NCBI RefSeq assembly: GCF_003369915.1
Contig: NC_046676.1
Coordinates: forward strand, 8,835,501-8,899,500
DNA length: 64,000 nt
From: Drosophila miranda
Taxonomy: Eukaryota > Arthropoda > Insecta > Diptera > Drosophilidae
Direction: 5' to 3'
The translations under genes and the position numbers were made by a program. Shown piece by piece: positions 22,701 through 35,384 of this stretch (the stretch's first letter is position 1; each line of letters begins with the position of its first letter). The notes under the pieces were generated by a model, which worked only from the letters and a program-made list of their open reading frames with translations, had not been told where the DNA came from and searched no databases.

Positions 22701-25700
22701 GGGACAGATAGATGGTGTCCACATCCCAGGCCACCTCCTCGCGGTACGGCACCCCATGGAAGTCGCACATGCAGGCGTACTGGGCGCTGAAGCCACCGCA
22801 GGGTCCCACATTCCGCGGATCGGAGGGTCGGAATTCCTCGGAGAAAATTGTCTCCCGTTCCGGGGGCTGTATATCGATCTGTAGAAAAGAGAGAGAGAGA
22901 GAGAGAGAGAGAGAAATGCAAAAAGTTCAGAGACCTGCTGCAAAAATCTGTTTTGGAAAAACTTCATCAAGTTTTGAAGAGTTTCCAGGGTTTCAAGTGT
23001 CCGACATTGTTGTGCTGCAAGTTGACCAACTTGAAGAACAATTCACAGTTCCATGACTCCTCGGACTCGGACTTGGACTCGGAACCGACCCCACTTTGGG
23101 CCTGCCTGCCTGTCTGCTTAATCTCGCGTTTAACACTTTGGCTTAATGTGAATTTTGATGCCTAGATTTTGAGGCGTCAACAGTTCGCGTGTCATGTGGC
23201 AATTATCCAAACATGTTGCTTCAATTGCTGGCTGCCTTTTTCCCCACTCGACAATGGAAAACAAGAGAGGTGGAAGCTTCAAGGGCCGAGGTTTCAGATA
23301 CTCTTGCCTAAGACAGACAGACACCCACGATACCCTATACGGTGCGGTATAAGTCTCAGTGGAATACTTGCTGTGCGCCTCAAGAGAGCGATAGAGAGAG
23401 TACTTATTCTTAAATTATGACGTGGGTGCCGCTCCGAGTGGTGGCCGGTGGTGGGCGGATCTGCCCGATTTGCATAAACGTATGGCCAGCATATTTTACA
23501 ACAAACTCGTGTGCCAGTTGTAGGAGCATTATAAATGCATTGAATTATTAACCCCGACTGCGCCAGATGACAACGTTTATGCACTTAAGCCCCTAATTGG
23601 CCGGAGGGGGGGAGCAGTGCAGATGGAACGCACGCATGGCTATGGCTATGGCTGTGGCTGTGGGTGAGGCACACCAGATACACACAATTGTTCACTAAAT
23701 ATTCAATTAAACATTAATTAAAGCCCGACGTGAGTCAGTCAGTAGTCAGTGGATTGTCGTCTCTCTACACCCTTTTCGGGAGTGGGTTTTCCATTGGCAA
23801 AAGCTCTCCGCGAAGTAATCCACTGACACTCCATCAATAAACGATCCCAAAATCAACGATTCCATGGATTCATCTGGCTAACATTCATACTTGCCTTGCG
23901 GATGATGTATTTTAGAGGAACTGTTGGAAATATCTGCTTGATGGCTGAGGCCAAATCGGTTAGAATGACATCAGCGTTCTGCATAATGAGCACAAAGATG
24001 GAATCGAGTTAATTATACACATATTGTACTTTAGAATAATAATAATTGAATGGATGGAGGGCTCCGTACCGAGCTGAAATTGCCCGCATCGCCGGTGGTG
24101 GCAAACGAGTATGGCCGATCGTTGGTCACAATCGAAAAGTGGGTGGACTTCTTGCTCTCGACCCCCACAATGTCCAGATAGTGGAAATGGCATTCGATCT
24201 GAAAGCAATACGAGATAAAAGAAGAATTAGCGTTGATGCACAGGCCGTGCGTTAAAAGGCACTCACCTTCGTTGGCACTTTGGCATTCAGCAAGTAAACC
24301 CGCACGGGAGTAAAGACCTGCAAGGAGAGAACCATTAGACAGAGTGTTTTAATTGGAAATCAAAAGGCAGACACTCTAGACACAAAACTGCAACTCCATT
24401 AGGGAGGTGGCTCATTAGTGGAGAGTAACTCCATTAGCCAGCGGACCTACACTCAAAGAAATATCCTGTATCGTGGGTATTCTTTGCAGGGTAAACTCAA
24501 TTTTCTACGGCCTTTGTCCCAGTCCCGGTGGCTGTCTCTCTGCTCCTCAACTTCTGCATTGCCTTCCAATTGGAAATCAAAGTGCGTCAAATAATTCGTT
24601 TAGCCACTCAAATGCAGAGGCAACAAAGCAGTAGAAGCAGCAGAGGAGCTCCGTTCGACTTTGGTAATTGGACACTTTGTCTCAGCCACCGTACGCGACG
24701 TGGGAGTGGGAGTATACGGGTAAGCGGCTTGCACAAATCAATTTTCCGGCTGTGTGAGCTCCTCAAGCGGCCGTACAAGTTTTGTCGGCCCGGCCATCCA
24801 AGAAATTAGCATAGCTTGGCCTCTAAAAGGGCAAGGGCCGTGTCGCCGCTAAGTATGCTATAAAATATCAATTACGGACAGTGATGGGGCACCTGCACCG
24901 CCCCGTAGGCAGGTGGGAAACTTTTGCCTCCAGAAAGTGTTATTTTTTCCCCCGAGAGTTGTTTAATTAAGTTTACTGATTGATAGCCCCTGGGATGGAG
25001 CTACAACTGTAAGAGTTGATTCAATTGTTGATTGAAATCTAATCTTTGATGATTGAATTACGTATGTTAATTGCTTTAATTTACGGATGGCATCATCGTT
25101 CCCAAATAGTTCCGATAATTACCTTTTAGATTCTATTCAAAAACTACAGAACTTGAGATGATTTTCACGTAGTGGTTAGTATTTCAGAAAATCTGAAACT
25201 CAGTCTTGGATGAAAAAATACTTAACAGATTTCCAGCTTTTTGGATAATTCAATGCAATGCCTTCCTTGACTCGACAACTGACCTGACCTTAATCTATAA
25301 TTCTCAATAATAACCTCGTCCCTCATTTCTCTGTCTCCTTGTTCAATTTGTGGGGCTTTGTGCCATGTGCCCCCCATTTCGACACCTGTCTCAATTCAAT
25401 TACTGAACATTTTTTACATTCTGTGATTAAGTTTTCATTATTCCTAGACTTCCGAGAATATTTCAACATTTTCTGTTTTTTTAAGGAGAATTTTCGTAAA
25501 AAGTTCTGGACATTTAAAACTGAGTCTGGGACAAAGTTTGTCTCCTTGCTCCTTCAATTAATTCAGGTCATGCCTGGGCCCTAAGTGTACTTGACAATTC
25601 ATTCATTTGCTGGCAATTTGGTTGCAGAATGCAATTTCCATGCACAAATTGGACCACTGGACTGCCCGACAGAGAGGCAAACATTTGAATCTGTGCCGCT

Positions 25701-26298
25701 GACAGACAGCAGCAGCAGCATCAGCGGCACCTGCAGCTTGTTGAAAGTCCAGCCACTGGGGGAAGGTGGATGTGGGCTGGGGGGATCCACTTACCAAAAC
25801 ACGATTCTCCGTCTTATCGCCTTTCGTTTCCAATTTGACCATATACTTGACGAGTATCTTTGTGTGGCGCCCCAGAATCGATTTGACACTTTCTGCAAAG
25901 AGAGAGAGAGAGAGAGAGATGAAACGGTATCAATATCATCTTGGAGGCAAGCGGAAATGCAATTAAGTGACATCCGAGGTCCGCTGTGCAACTGCGTCGC
26001 ACAATAAAAACTTGAAATATTATTACGATATCAGTTCACATACAGTGTATATGTATATGTATATGTATGCACATATCGTTATATATATGTATGTGTGTGT
26101 CGCGCTTTGTGGCGTTATGCATGCTAAAATCGGGAATTATATCATTGCCCCTATAACGAATTGATTCAAAGGTTTTCAAACGAAACACGTACAGCCCCCC
26201 GGGGAGGCCGTGAGAGCAGGATAGGGGCACGGGGCAATGTCGTGCCTGTGCCGCCAGCTACTTAGCATACTCTCACACGTACTCTCTTTCACTCCAGC

Positions 26299-26329
<31 letters not shown>

Positions 26330-29300
26330 TCCCGAGCGATGACGAGGAAGAGCAGCATGCTCAAGTGCAAGGGGGAGGAGGGCCTACATATTATGTCATG
26401 CGACAGGCATGCCTCCGGCTCTGGGCCTGGAGTCGAGAGTTATGACTCCTTGTCTGGCTATGCCGCACGCAAAGGGGGAAAAATGGAATTGAAATGCCAA
26501 AAATTCTGACTGCCGGCATAGCAGAGGTGCCGCTCCCTCGAAACGAAAGGAGATATTTGCCTCTCTTCCAGCTATCTTCCCGATAATCACTCTCTCTCTC
26601 TCCGCCTCTCTCCCTCTTTTGGAGTGGTGCCAGTGGAAAGTGAAAAGCAGATACGGGTAATGGATTTGCATGATGACGCCCCCCCTCCCTTCACGGCCAT
26701 AAAAAGAGCTGACCGAGCCTGACCACACTCACTAGGCCCGGCCACAAAGTGCTGGGCAAAATAAATATTAAGGCATTTTGTCTTTATGGCCCACGGCCCC
26801 ATGCCCATGGGAGGACGGCGTGTCTACGATAATGAGTGCCAATTGTGCGTTATGGCCAAAATAGATTGTTAAGACATTTCGACACGCACACACCACACCA
26901 CACCCCACTGAAAGACCCGGGCCTGTCGCGTGAAGAAGCCGAGCGAGTGAGATGGCAACAATAGTGAACCACAGTTGACTGATTCTCTCTTAATTGCAGG
27001 CGGAGCGCTTCGAAATGTGAATGAACCTGGGCACTCTCTCCCGCTCCCTCTCCCTCTCCCACTCCCTTTCTGAGCTCTCAAACAGAGGTACGTATTGGGC
27101 GTCACTATGTCAATAACGTGTACGAAAGAGAGATGAAATTCAGAGCAGAAGCAGCGGAACTACTTGTACAACAAATAAATGATAGAGAACGGAAATTACC
27201 GAAGTTTCTATACACTTTGAAAACTTTCCACTACTTTGCTGCCAGTTCTCCTCCCTACCCAGTCATTGGAGCGCCAGTTCCCCAGCTAGCCTTCAGTTCC
27301 CAGAAGTCACTGATTTGTCACGCATAAACATTGCCACATGGTATATCCGACATTCACTGGGATTTCGCTATATATTCATATTGAATGTCTAACCGAATGA
27401 TGGCTCTGAAATACCCTCATACGACAAACCAGAGGAGGAAAGGTTATTAAAGGTGGAGAGCGGTGAGACGACAGGAGCAAACATTGAACTTCTCTGAGGG
27501 CGGAGTTCTACAGATACAGATACAGATATACATATGTACACCTGAAACTTCACAGCCAGAAGCCAATTACATTGAACATGCAACATGATTACCTGTCTGG
27601 GGGACGGACACTCTCCGAGTTCTCGGCTGTCGCAGGTCCATTTCCGCTAAAAGGAAATTTGGCTTTAATTGATTTCTGCGGTTGTTTCGTTCGATTTACG
27701 GTTTGGGCCAGATAAATGGCTATCCAATGGCCGTGTAATGTACCCAGATTGGGTTCAAAGAACTGATACTCCCATAAAGTTTGGTCAAAAAAGTTTCTGT
27801 CCAGTTTGTGGCCTTTTTCGTAGCGGAATCTGCAGGCGGCATTGACAACCATCTAAGCTGGCTCAGACTCAGAACCCAACGAATGTGACCCAATTTTATC
27901 AGCTTTTTGCAGCTGCAAAGCTCGGCACAATGGCAGAGATTACACGAGTTCAAAATACTCATACAATCGCAACTACAAGTGTCTGCCCTCGCCATCGCCC
28001 TGTCCCCTCCGCCTCCGCCTACCTATGTGCTGGGAGTGCCTCTACTGTGCCGTGAGCGGGTGCATAGTGCATGTGTCACCCGTCAGTATCTCTTAGTCCA
28101 ACACCCCGGCGTGTGTGTGTGTGTGTGTGTGCGTGCATTGTCTGTGTAGTTTGTACAACAGTTTGTAGCACTGTCTCCGCCTGCAAATGCAGCAAAGGCT
28201 GTCAAAACTTGTCAGAAAACTATTTTGCAGTTTGACAGCAATTGCACACAATATTCTAAAACGGTCAGTCAAAGGGGGTAAGGAGCAGGGCAGGGGTCGT
28301 GACAGAGATAATGATGACTACCCAGGGAAAACAGAAAAAAATCTGGTAGTTATCTTACCCATTTATCATTTTTATACCCGATACTCAAAATGAGTATTGG
28401 GGTATATTAGATTTGTGCTAAAAGTGGATGTGTGTAACGTCCAGAAGGAATCGTTTCCGACCCCATAAAGTATATATATTCTTGATCAGCATCAATAGCC
28501 GAGTCGATTGAGCCATGTCTGTCTGTCCATCTGTCCGTCTGTCCGTCCGTCCGTCTGTCCGTCCCCTTCAGCGCCTAGTGCTCAAAGACTATAAGAGCTA
28601 GAGCAACGATGTTTTGGATCCAGACTTCTGTGATATGTCACTGCTACAAAAATATTTCAAAACTTCGCCCCGCCCACTTCCGCCCCCACAAAGGACGAAA
28701 ATCTGTGGCATCCACATTTTTAAAGATACGATAAAACCAAAACCGAAGAATCGTAGAAAATGACTATATGTTCTAGAGTGTAAAAGCTCAAACAGATCGT
28801 ATAATTATTATAGCCAGAATCAAGAAAACAATTTCATTCTTTCTCGCTCTGTCTCTCTCTAACACACAGGTTTCATGGTCGGTTTTGCCAATTGCAAAAT
28901 ATGAGTTCAAGGATCTCAGAACCTATAAGAGCCAGAGCAACCAAATTTGGTATCCACACTCCTGTGATATCGGACCTTGACCGTTTCGTGTCCAAATTTC
29001 GCCACACCCCCTTCCGCCCCCGCAAAGGACGAAAATCTGGGGCATCCACAATATTGCACATTCGAGAAAACTAAAAACGCAGAATCATAGATAATGATCA
29101 TATCTATCAGATTGCTGAATCTGGATCAGATCGAATCATTTTTGTAGCCAAAAGGAACAAATCAATTCGCAGTGGCCACGCAGCGCCCGACGACAAGCTC
29201 AGACTGATTTTCTGTCTCTCTCTTTGTCGTGTCGTTCAATATTAGCGGCGTCTGCCGGAGGAGAGCCATACTGACTAAGTATCGGGTATAAATGTAGAGT

Positions 29301-32300
29301 TGCGTTCTCCGCAGCAACTCACAACGTTCCCCCTCGTTCAAATTGAAATGTTTACCAAAGAGAGGCTTAGCAGCTTCTCTCAGTGCATGCCAGACGACAG
29401 AGAGTGAATCATTCGCACACACAACAACAAATTCAGTTAACGGCAATCGCTTTAAATGCTTGCGAGAAAAAAGTCCGAGTACGATATAACAATGGCAAGG
29501 CCTCTGTATTTGTCTCTTCCTCTGTCGCTGTCACTGTCGCTGTCTCTGTCGCTGTCGGCTGCCCTTACCGCTGCCGGCGCTTCCATCAAGCGCAGCACAA
29601 AAGAAAGTTAAACGAAGGCTTTTTTGTTTTGTTTTTCGTTTTTCTTTGCGCAAGTTTGTGATTACTTTACGTTATATTAATTATATTTTTGTGCAATAGG
29701 GCACACGGCGAAGACAGTGGGCGGACGGGGGATCGAAGAGTGAGTGGGAGGGACTTCAAGAAGGAAGAGAGAAAGTAGGAAGCATGCTTTTTTGTCAAAC
29801 TCTTAATTAAGCGCTCAACTCTTAAGAGTAAGAGAATGGAATCTTTAATCGTTTAAAGTCATTCACCGTTATATTATACAGTGACCAAAACAAAAGAGTC
29901 ATCTGATTTTCTGTGAATCATTTACTATACAGCTGTTGATCGAATTGTTTAACAAATTGGGCGTAAACAACACCTTCTGCTACCCATATATGTACATATG
30001 TATGTGTGACTGTCATTGCGGGCGGAGCGGGGCGGGGCGGGCTTTGCTTGACCTCAAAACGCAATTTATTGTGCGAAAATTTCGTTGCGGCCTGCGCTCG
30101 CCCATTGTGGCAGATTATTAGAAAGCGACAGGTTCGGGTTCTCCTACTCTCTCGGTCCGTTGTCCGACTCTCTTGCTCGCCCAAAATATACAAGTGGGCC
30201 AAAGCAGCAGCAGTAGCAGGGGCAGCAGAGCGGGAGCCAGGTCAGGGATGCGAGCGTCGGGCCCGACGTCATTAACGTCACTTGTTGGGTGACACAATTT
30301 CACCAGCCAGCACCATAGCCATAGAGAAAGAGAGCAGCAGGAGAGCGGAAGAGAGAGAGATTCGCACTTGGCTATTGGAAAATGGAGCACATGAGCGTGT
30401 TTCGGCTTTGGCTTTTAATGGCGCTGCCGTGCGGTTCGTTCTTTCTTCTTTCTCCAATGTATTTTTTTTTTTGAGATGCTGTCAAACTAGTTCGGCCCCA
30501 ACTTTTCTCTTCTTCTACCTCCCAATCCACCGAAAATTGTCTGGCTAAGAGCGCCCAGGTGCCGTTACTATGCGTGAGCCAAAGCAACAACGAAAACATG
30601 CATCACTAATGAGCAACAAGGATAACTAGAGCAGCGCCATTGAAATTGGAGCAAGCTGAAAGTGAGAGTAAAACAAAGATAGCAGGAAAGAGAGAGAGAG
30701 AGAGAGAGAGAGCCGCGACGCGCCAAGAGAGAGGAGGGGTCGTCATCTGACTGGAGCTGGAGCTGGAACTGGAGCGGGTGCTGGAACAGAGGCTGGTGCC
30801 TGCGATTATAAATTCGCACTAATGGCGAGCCATTTGCCACTTAGTTGCATTGGAAATGAATGGTAAGCACGCCACTTAATTGGCGGCATAAATTATCCCC
30901 CACCTGAGCGGACAGTATCATCGAGAGCTAGCAACTGGGTCAGCCCGGGGTCAGGCTCTCGCAACCCCAATTGGGGCAATCGTCACTGCCTTTGTTTTTT
31001 TGCATTGGCCTTCGGAGAGCAGCAGCTCCGCCCGACGATTGAGATTTGTATAAATTTGTGAATTGATTTGCATTTGATTTGTTTTTTGGCTGGGAATTTT
31101 CTCACACACGTCTTCCGAGGGGCCGCGGGGCAGGGCAGAGACAGGGAGACCTCGCACGGTTGAACTCTATTAGAATTGGGGCAGTGGAAGGATGCATTTG
31201 GGCGGTCTCTCGACCCAACAGTTGTTCGATTCCACATAAATCCCACTCAGAAATTTCCTTGGTCTGTAGGCACTTTTGTTGGCCATAACTCTGCCTTTGT
31301 TTGAAACATCTTCCTGAACGCACTGTTTTTCTCAATCATTATGTTTATTTGGCTTATTGCACATCCACTTTGTGTGTAATCGATTGCAACAATCAGTATG
31401 GTATACGACCTCGGAGGCTCTCTCCCCGAAACTCCCCGCTGGCGCTGAGTAAATGGAGTGGAAGTCGCTGCCAGAGATAAGCCTTTGAAGACCCTACACA
31501 ACAAAATAAACAAAGAGAGGAGCAACCGCAAGAGCAACAATATACTTTCAACAAGTCAATTTCCGTTTGAGTACAAGGTGTGGTCAGAGGGTCAGTGGGG
31601 GGGAGGGGCCGGGCAAACTTTTATGAAGTGCAAAATCGTTGGAGAGACCGCACCTGAACGACTGACAGATCGATCGATAGATCGGTTCCAAGGCGGAACA
31701 GAACAAAAGAGAGCAACAGAGCAACAGAGCGGGAATGTGCAGCCGCAGCAATGACGCATTCAAATTACGGTAAACAAATGGAGACGACGGCGCTCACCTT
31801 CGTCGCGCTGCTTCTTCACCACGTCGCGTATCTGCAGCTCCATAATGCGCCGCAAATACTGATCGATGTGATTCATCATCTCGTTGGTGTACATAGCAGC
31901 CATCCACGTAATATTCGTAATAACGGTTCAAGTACAGAGACAGAAAGAGAGACACAAATACTCGTACGGCGAGTGTGTCCGAAGACCGGGGGACGCGTTC
32001 TTAACGGATTTGCGGGCCCACAGAGACAGGCCAGGCACAAAACGCGTCGAAATAAGCACTGAGAGCCCCCCGATAAACACGACCGCCTTATCAGTGGGCC
32101 CTGGCTTATCAGCAGTGAACGAGAGACAGAGAGCGGGACAGAGAGAGAAAGAATCGAGTACACTGGACAATAGAAAACATTGATAGGCATACAAGAAAAT
32201 GTGGCTTTTCCCCCCTCATTTATTGCTGCATTGCGACGTAGTGTTGATAAACGACAAAGGAACCCCAAAGGAAGCGTTTATGCTTGTTTAATTACCTTGC

Positions 32301-34436
32301 ACTCAATCGCAATCTTTCTGTGGTATCAATTTATACCGACTTCTTATCTTATATTTCCTATAACTTTAGAAGGGTGGGCGGCGCCTTCTATCGGGTAATC
32401 GTTAATTTCCTTGCAAGATGGAACGATTTTCAGCATGATTAATGACGGCGACAGGTGTCCAAACAGTCTTAAATCTTTCAAAACAATGAACAGTGCAGTC
32501 AGGCCGAGAATAAATCAGACAGCTGATCGGCTGGCGACCACTATATAACGCCCAATTGAGTTTCGGGTGCAGCACTGATAGCCCCAGGCCAAAAACACCA
32601 CACAGCTGCGGGACAGAATCAAGTTTATTTTGGTAGCCAACTGGAACGAAAGTCGCGACAGAATCATAAATTAAATTGTCAATGCACAATTTGGAGCGGG
32701 TGTGCCACATTCCAGCGGACTCAGATTCAAATTCATTTGCAGCAGCCGTCGACAATAAAACATCGAGATGATTGCATAAGGTTTTTCCCATTTAATTTTA
32801 ATAAGAATATACTAATTGGAAGGGAAAAGATTCTTCTAAAGTCGGAGTAAACACGGGAGTAGCAACGAGAGCATCTCGATGGGATAGGTAGACGGTGGTA
32901 CACATGGAGGATAGAGGAGACCACCACCTGGACAAACAACACGTAAAGCAAACAAACAAGAAACAACCATGTCAACACCTACACCTGGGAACAAGAACCA
33001 AGAACCACCGTGAACAGAGAACCGACTCCTCCTTCCGCTGTCACTGCACTCAATTTAAATTACTCGCAGTGGCGACGAGCTTGGGGAAAATTCCCATTGA
33101 CATCGCCAGGGCACAGTGCTTCGGTATGATGGATAGTATAGTAAAAAACAATTACCAATTTCAGTGATAGTAAAATCGGATAGATAAGATATATGTATTA
33201 TCAGAGAAACCTATCTCTATTCCTAGAGATTTCATCATTTGGAAAAACAAAACCATTCTAAAATTAAGGTAGTTTTTCAATTGTTCTTCTGCAACCACAA
33301 AACGTAATCCACTCTAGCCGCAAAAGCAGCGCAAATGGGGCACACAAAATGTTCCGGTTTTCGCTTCGATTCGGAACCAGTGTGTGGAAGGGTTGGGGGT
33401 TTGCGGAAGCCTGCGATATTGGACCAGACAGACACCTGTCATAGAACATTACGGTGGGGGCTCTTCATGCCAAGCGGTCCAAACAGTGTTTCGGCTTTTG
33501 TCAGATTGGGTTTCACGCCCCGTGGCGTTCTGCCCCCCCCCCAGCGTTTGGCCAAGCGTTAACCGATTTCCGTAGGAACCTGAACGCGAAGTTTAATTGG
33601 TAACCAAGAGGATTGTTTCGGTAGAGTACACGCATTTGTATGCCCTGTTATCAATATGGTTGAATGGAAGGAAGCTCTGAATGACAATAAAATAGAAACG
33701 GCCGCTGACTAAGTTTTATTTACTTAGCTTATATGGTATGTACCTACTTTTATATGCTGTTTAAATTTTTTTTATTACGAGCACATAAACACGGTCTAAT
33801 GATATTTCCACTTTCTGCTTCTGCTTCTGCTCCGATACTAAGTTTAAGCTCAATTAAAGCAGGAAATAATACATCGCGGCTGAAGCTTAAGATACCGTTA
33901 AAGATTGATCGTTATTTTGTATATGTACATTGTACATTGGAGTACTTAATCAGAAAGCCCCATTTTTAAAAGGGTAAAGAATTAATTAAAAGCAAAGTTG
34001 GAGAGCCACTGTCTGCGACACAGTGCTTCGAAAACTGATTGTATCAAAGGGGAGGAGGGGAGTAGTCTGCATGTGTGTGTGTGTGGGGGGCCATTTGTCA
34101 TTGGGTGGGTGGAAATGTTAACGTGCGAACGGTCCGTCTGTATCCCTGTCTCCATCCCTGTCCCTCAACTCGGGTGTCGCATTCAGGCTAACGGAAGCCG
34201 GCAGCGGGCTAAACAAAACAGTAAAAACCGAAAACAAAACGTCGTCATCGTCGGCGCAGGGGATGCAGATGCACTTCCTCAAAACAAAGGAACGACACAA
34301 ACACCGCTCGAAGGAGAATGAGTGTGTGAAGGGGAGAAAAACAACGAGAGAGAGTGGAAGAGAGACAGAGCGACTGAGACGAAAGAGAGAATTACTCACC
34401 GTTCAAGTCCTTGGTTAATTGCGAGCGCGTCGACAT
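13727..34436 (-). CDS. CARMIL: CARMIL: leucine-rich-repeat capping-protein regulator
   Basis: The 21-exon model stays in frame for 1485 codons: 34400-34436, 25795-25892, 24267-24317, 24070-24198, 23895-23978, 22652-22878, 22426-22587, 22263-22360, 22000-22041, 21354-21541, 21213-21290, 20807-21140, 19738-20731, 17503-17665, 17094-17168, 15421-16015, 14974-15366, 14795-14911, 14676-14732, 14063-14502, 13727-13822. The order is PH-like start (ESVKSILGR), LRR block (for example KGKEIPPSFKQFFTSTLSLK), helical dimerisation region, then a Pro/Ser-rich tail. The tail holds the capping-protein motif LQHLVKGRPK followed by six residues and P (near 15690-15742), then GEGLEHFF as in the CSI site. CARMIL proteins remove capping protein from actin barbed ends. 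An alternative first exon, two C-termini and a GC donor at exon 5 are noted separately. Confidence 0.93.
14057..14063 (-). other. Alternative CARMIL C-terminus (read-through stop)
   Basis: If exon 14063-14502 is not spliced at its weak GTTTGA donor, it reads FEV and stops at 14057-14059. If spliced, it joins 13727-13822 in phase 0 and ends YTKEDVVDL. Both are consistent with frame, so two C-terminal isoforms are likely. Confidence 0.55.
17724..17876 (-). CDS. Small ORF nested in a CARMIL intron: 50-aa Cys-rich, myristoylation-type N-terminus
   Basis: The ATG at 17876 opens MGLMRTLCCCFGG and the frame ends after EPAGQK at TAG 17724-17726: 50 residues with a GC-rich third position like the surrounding exons. 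MG followed by nearby cysteines is the pattern of proteins anchored by N-myristoylation and palmitoylation. The rest is acidic and Pro-rich. It lies between CARMIL exons 19738-20731 and 17503-17665 on the same strand. None of its possible donors has the phase needed to join the next CARMIL exon, so it is not simply an alternative CARMIL start. An Inr-like TCAGTT about 45 nt upstream (near 17921) could start a short mRNA. No homolog recognised. Confidence 0.45.
   Translation of the reverse strand: MGLMRTLCCCFGGSSSKAQGSSPVYRVCPDEEVEPSPALLPADPEPAGQK
18676..19500 (+). mobile_element. INE-1/DINE-1-type non-autonomous Helitron, copy 1 (internally deleted)
   Basis: Starts tttttatacccgatactc and has the mirrored atcgggtata near its right end. 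It is rich in gtccgtctgtccgtcc. It ends with a hairpin, GAGTTGC...GCAACTC (19459-19482), then cgttccccctcgtt. About 135 bp present in copy 2 after the left end are missing. It lies in a CARMIL intron and is non-coding. Confidence 0.8.
22882..22915 (-). repeat. (CT)n tract forming the polypyrimidine tract of a CARMIL 3' splice site
   Basis: Read on the minus strand, a run of CT dinucleotides leads straight into ttttctacag and exon 22652-22878. On the plus strand it is the (GA)n run at 22884-22914. Confidence 0.8.
25893..25921 (-). repeat. Second (CT)n polypyrimidine tract at a CARMIL 3' splice site
   Basis: The minus strand reads (CT)n followed by ttgcag and exon 25795-25892, the common second coding exon joined to both first exons. 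Confidence 0.8.
28369..29338 (+). mobile_element. INE-1/DINE-1-type non-autonomous Helitron, copy 2 (near full length)
   Basis: Starts tttttatacccgatactc. It contains tatatattcttgatcagcat and caatagccgagtcgatt, which I recall from the D. melanogaster INE-1 (DNAREP1) consensus, then the gtctgtccgtcc block. The right end has atcgggtata, a hairpin GAGTTGC...GCAACTC (29297-29320) and cgttccccctcgtt. About 970 bp, no ORF, inside a CARMIL intron. Confidence 0.85.
31798..31903 (-). CDS. CARMIL: Alternative first coding exon of CARMIL
   Basis: The ATG at 31903 opens MAAMYTNEMMNHIDQYLRRI and the exon runs to a GTGAGC donor at 31797, ending in phase 1 (gaa g). The other first exon (34400-34436, MSTRSQLTKDLN) also ends in phase 1, so either can join exon 25795-25892 to give E-SVKSILGR. 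This isoform would carry a longer, amphipathic N-terminus (ELQIRDVVKKQRDE). A Met three residues in is an alternative start. Confidence 0.65.
31904..34399 (-). other. Intron between the two CARMIL first exons; region upstream of the 31.9-kb start
   Basis: No coding region was found. Sequence just upstream of 31903 should hold the second promoter and 5' UTR, but no TATA or exact Inr stands out. The remainder is ordinary non-coding sequence. Confidence 0.4.
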
Positions 34437-35319
34437 CTTGCCTTCCGAAAATTGTGTTTAAATCTTTTGTGGCGAAAGTAGCGCCGATTTGGCAGCGAAA
34501 CGAGTGAAAATGAAGTCAAACAGGAATAACCAGGCGGTGGTGGTGTCGGCGGCGGGTGCAGTGATGCCAGGAAAGGGCCAAGATTTTTGGCTCCGCTTTT
34601 TCTGTTGTTGTTTTTATGGTTGATGTTGTTGTTTTTAATGGTGGTGGTGGTGGCGGCGGTGGTTTTCGGTTCGATTCGACTTCAATCCTGACGAGACGCC
34701 TTGCCTCACAGCAGCCAGAAACTGGATTCTGCAGTAGCTACTCCTCATCCCGATCCCCGAAAGACCATGGTTGATCGGACATTCGGTGCTTCCGTGGGGT
34801 TTTCGCTGCGTCTTTTCCTTCTGGCAACGTCTTTTATTTATTCACATTATTCGCAGGCTCACACACGCACAACGCCTTGCCTGCCGTTTTCCTTTCTTTT
34901 CACGCTTTTCACGCGTTTTCCACCCTCGTCTCGCGGGGTCGGAAAACTCGGCACTCCCGAACACGATACCGAGACCAAACCAGAACCAGAACCAGGTTTC
35001 TCTTAGCTCTTTTTCTGCCAACGTTAACTGTTCTGTTTGCTATTTATTTCAACAATTTTCAAATTTTCGAATTTCTATTTACTCTGCACTTTTCGTTTGC
35101 CGCATTCGCGGATTTTTCCAAGCCACCAGGAGCTGGCCACTGGAACACTTCTGGGTACAACCGGCACGCGCGCGTCTTGCGGCTCCACTTAACGCAGTTC
35201 ACTTAATTTATGATTAAACAATTTCGCCGAAGTTCGCAAAAAACGCACTTTAACAAAAACTACGCTCTCCCCCGGCCCATCACAGAAAAATTTGTGAGAC
35301 CATTTTCCGCTAATGCACT

Positions 35320-35327
35320 TATCGATA
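35320..35327 (-). promoter_or_regulatory. DRE element (TATCGATA) upstream of CARMIL
   Basis: An exact palindromic TATCGATA, the DREF-binding site typical of broadly expressed fly promoters, lies about 0.9 kb upstream of the first CARMIL ATG. It probably marks the promoter of the 34.4-kb first exon. Confidence 0.5.
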
Positions 35328-35384
35328 GGTCCGAACCCTATTTTCAAAATATACCGTATATATACCGATTGAAAAAATAACTTA

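Larger units (their letters stand above)
24318..31797 (-). other. CARMIL 5' introns: microsatellites, a Helitron, no other gene seen
   Basis: Apart from exon 25795-25892 and the Helitron at 28.4-29.3 kb, this interval holds simple repeats: (CA)n about 26301-26328, (TG)n about 28113-28131, (TGTCNC)n about 29515-29560 and (GA)n about 30690-30712. Short open frames here are repeat-driven. Confidence 0.5.
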
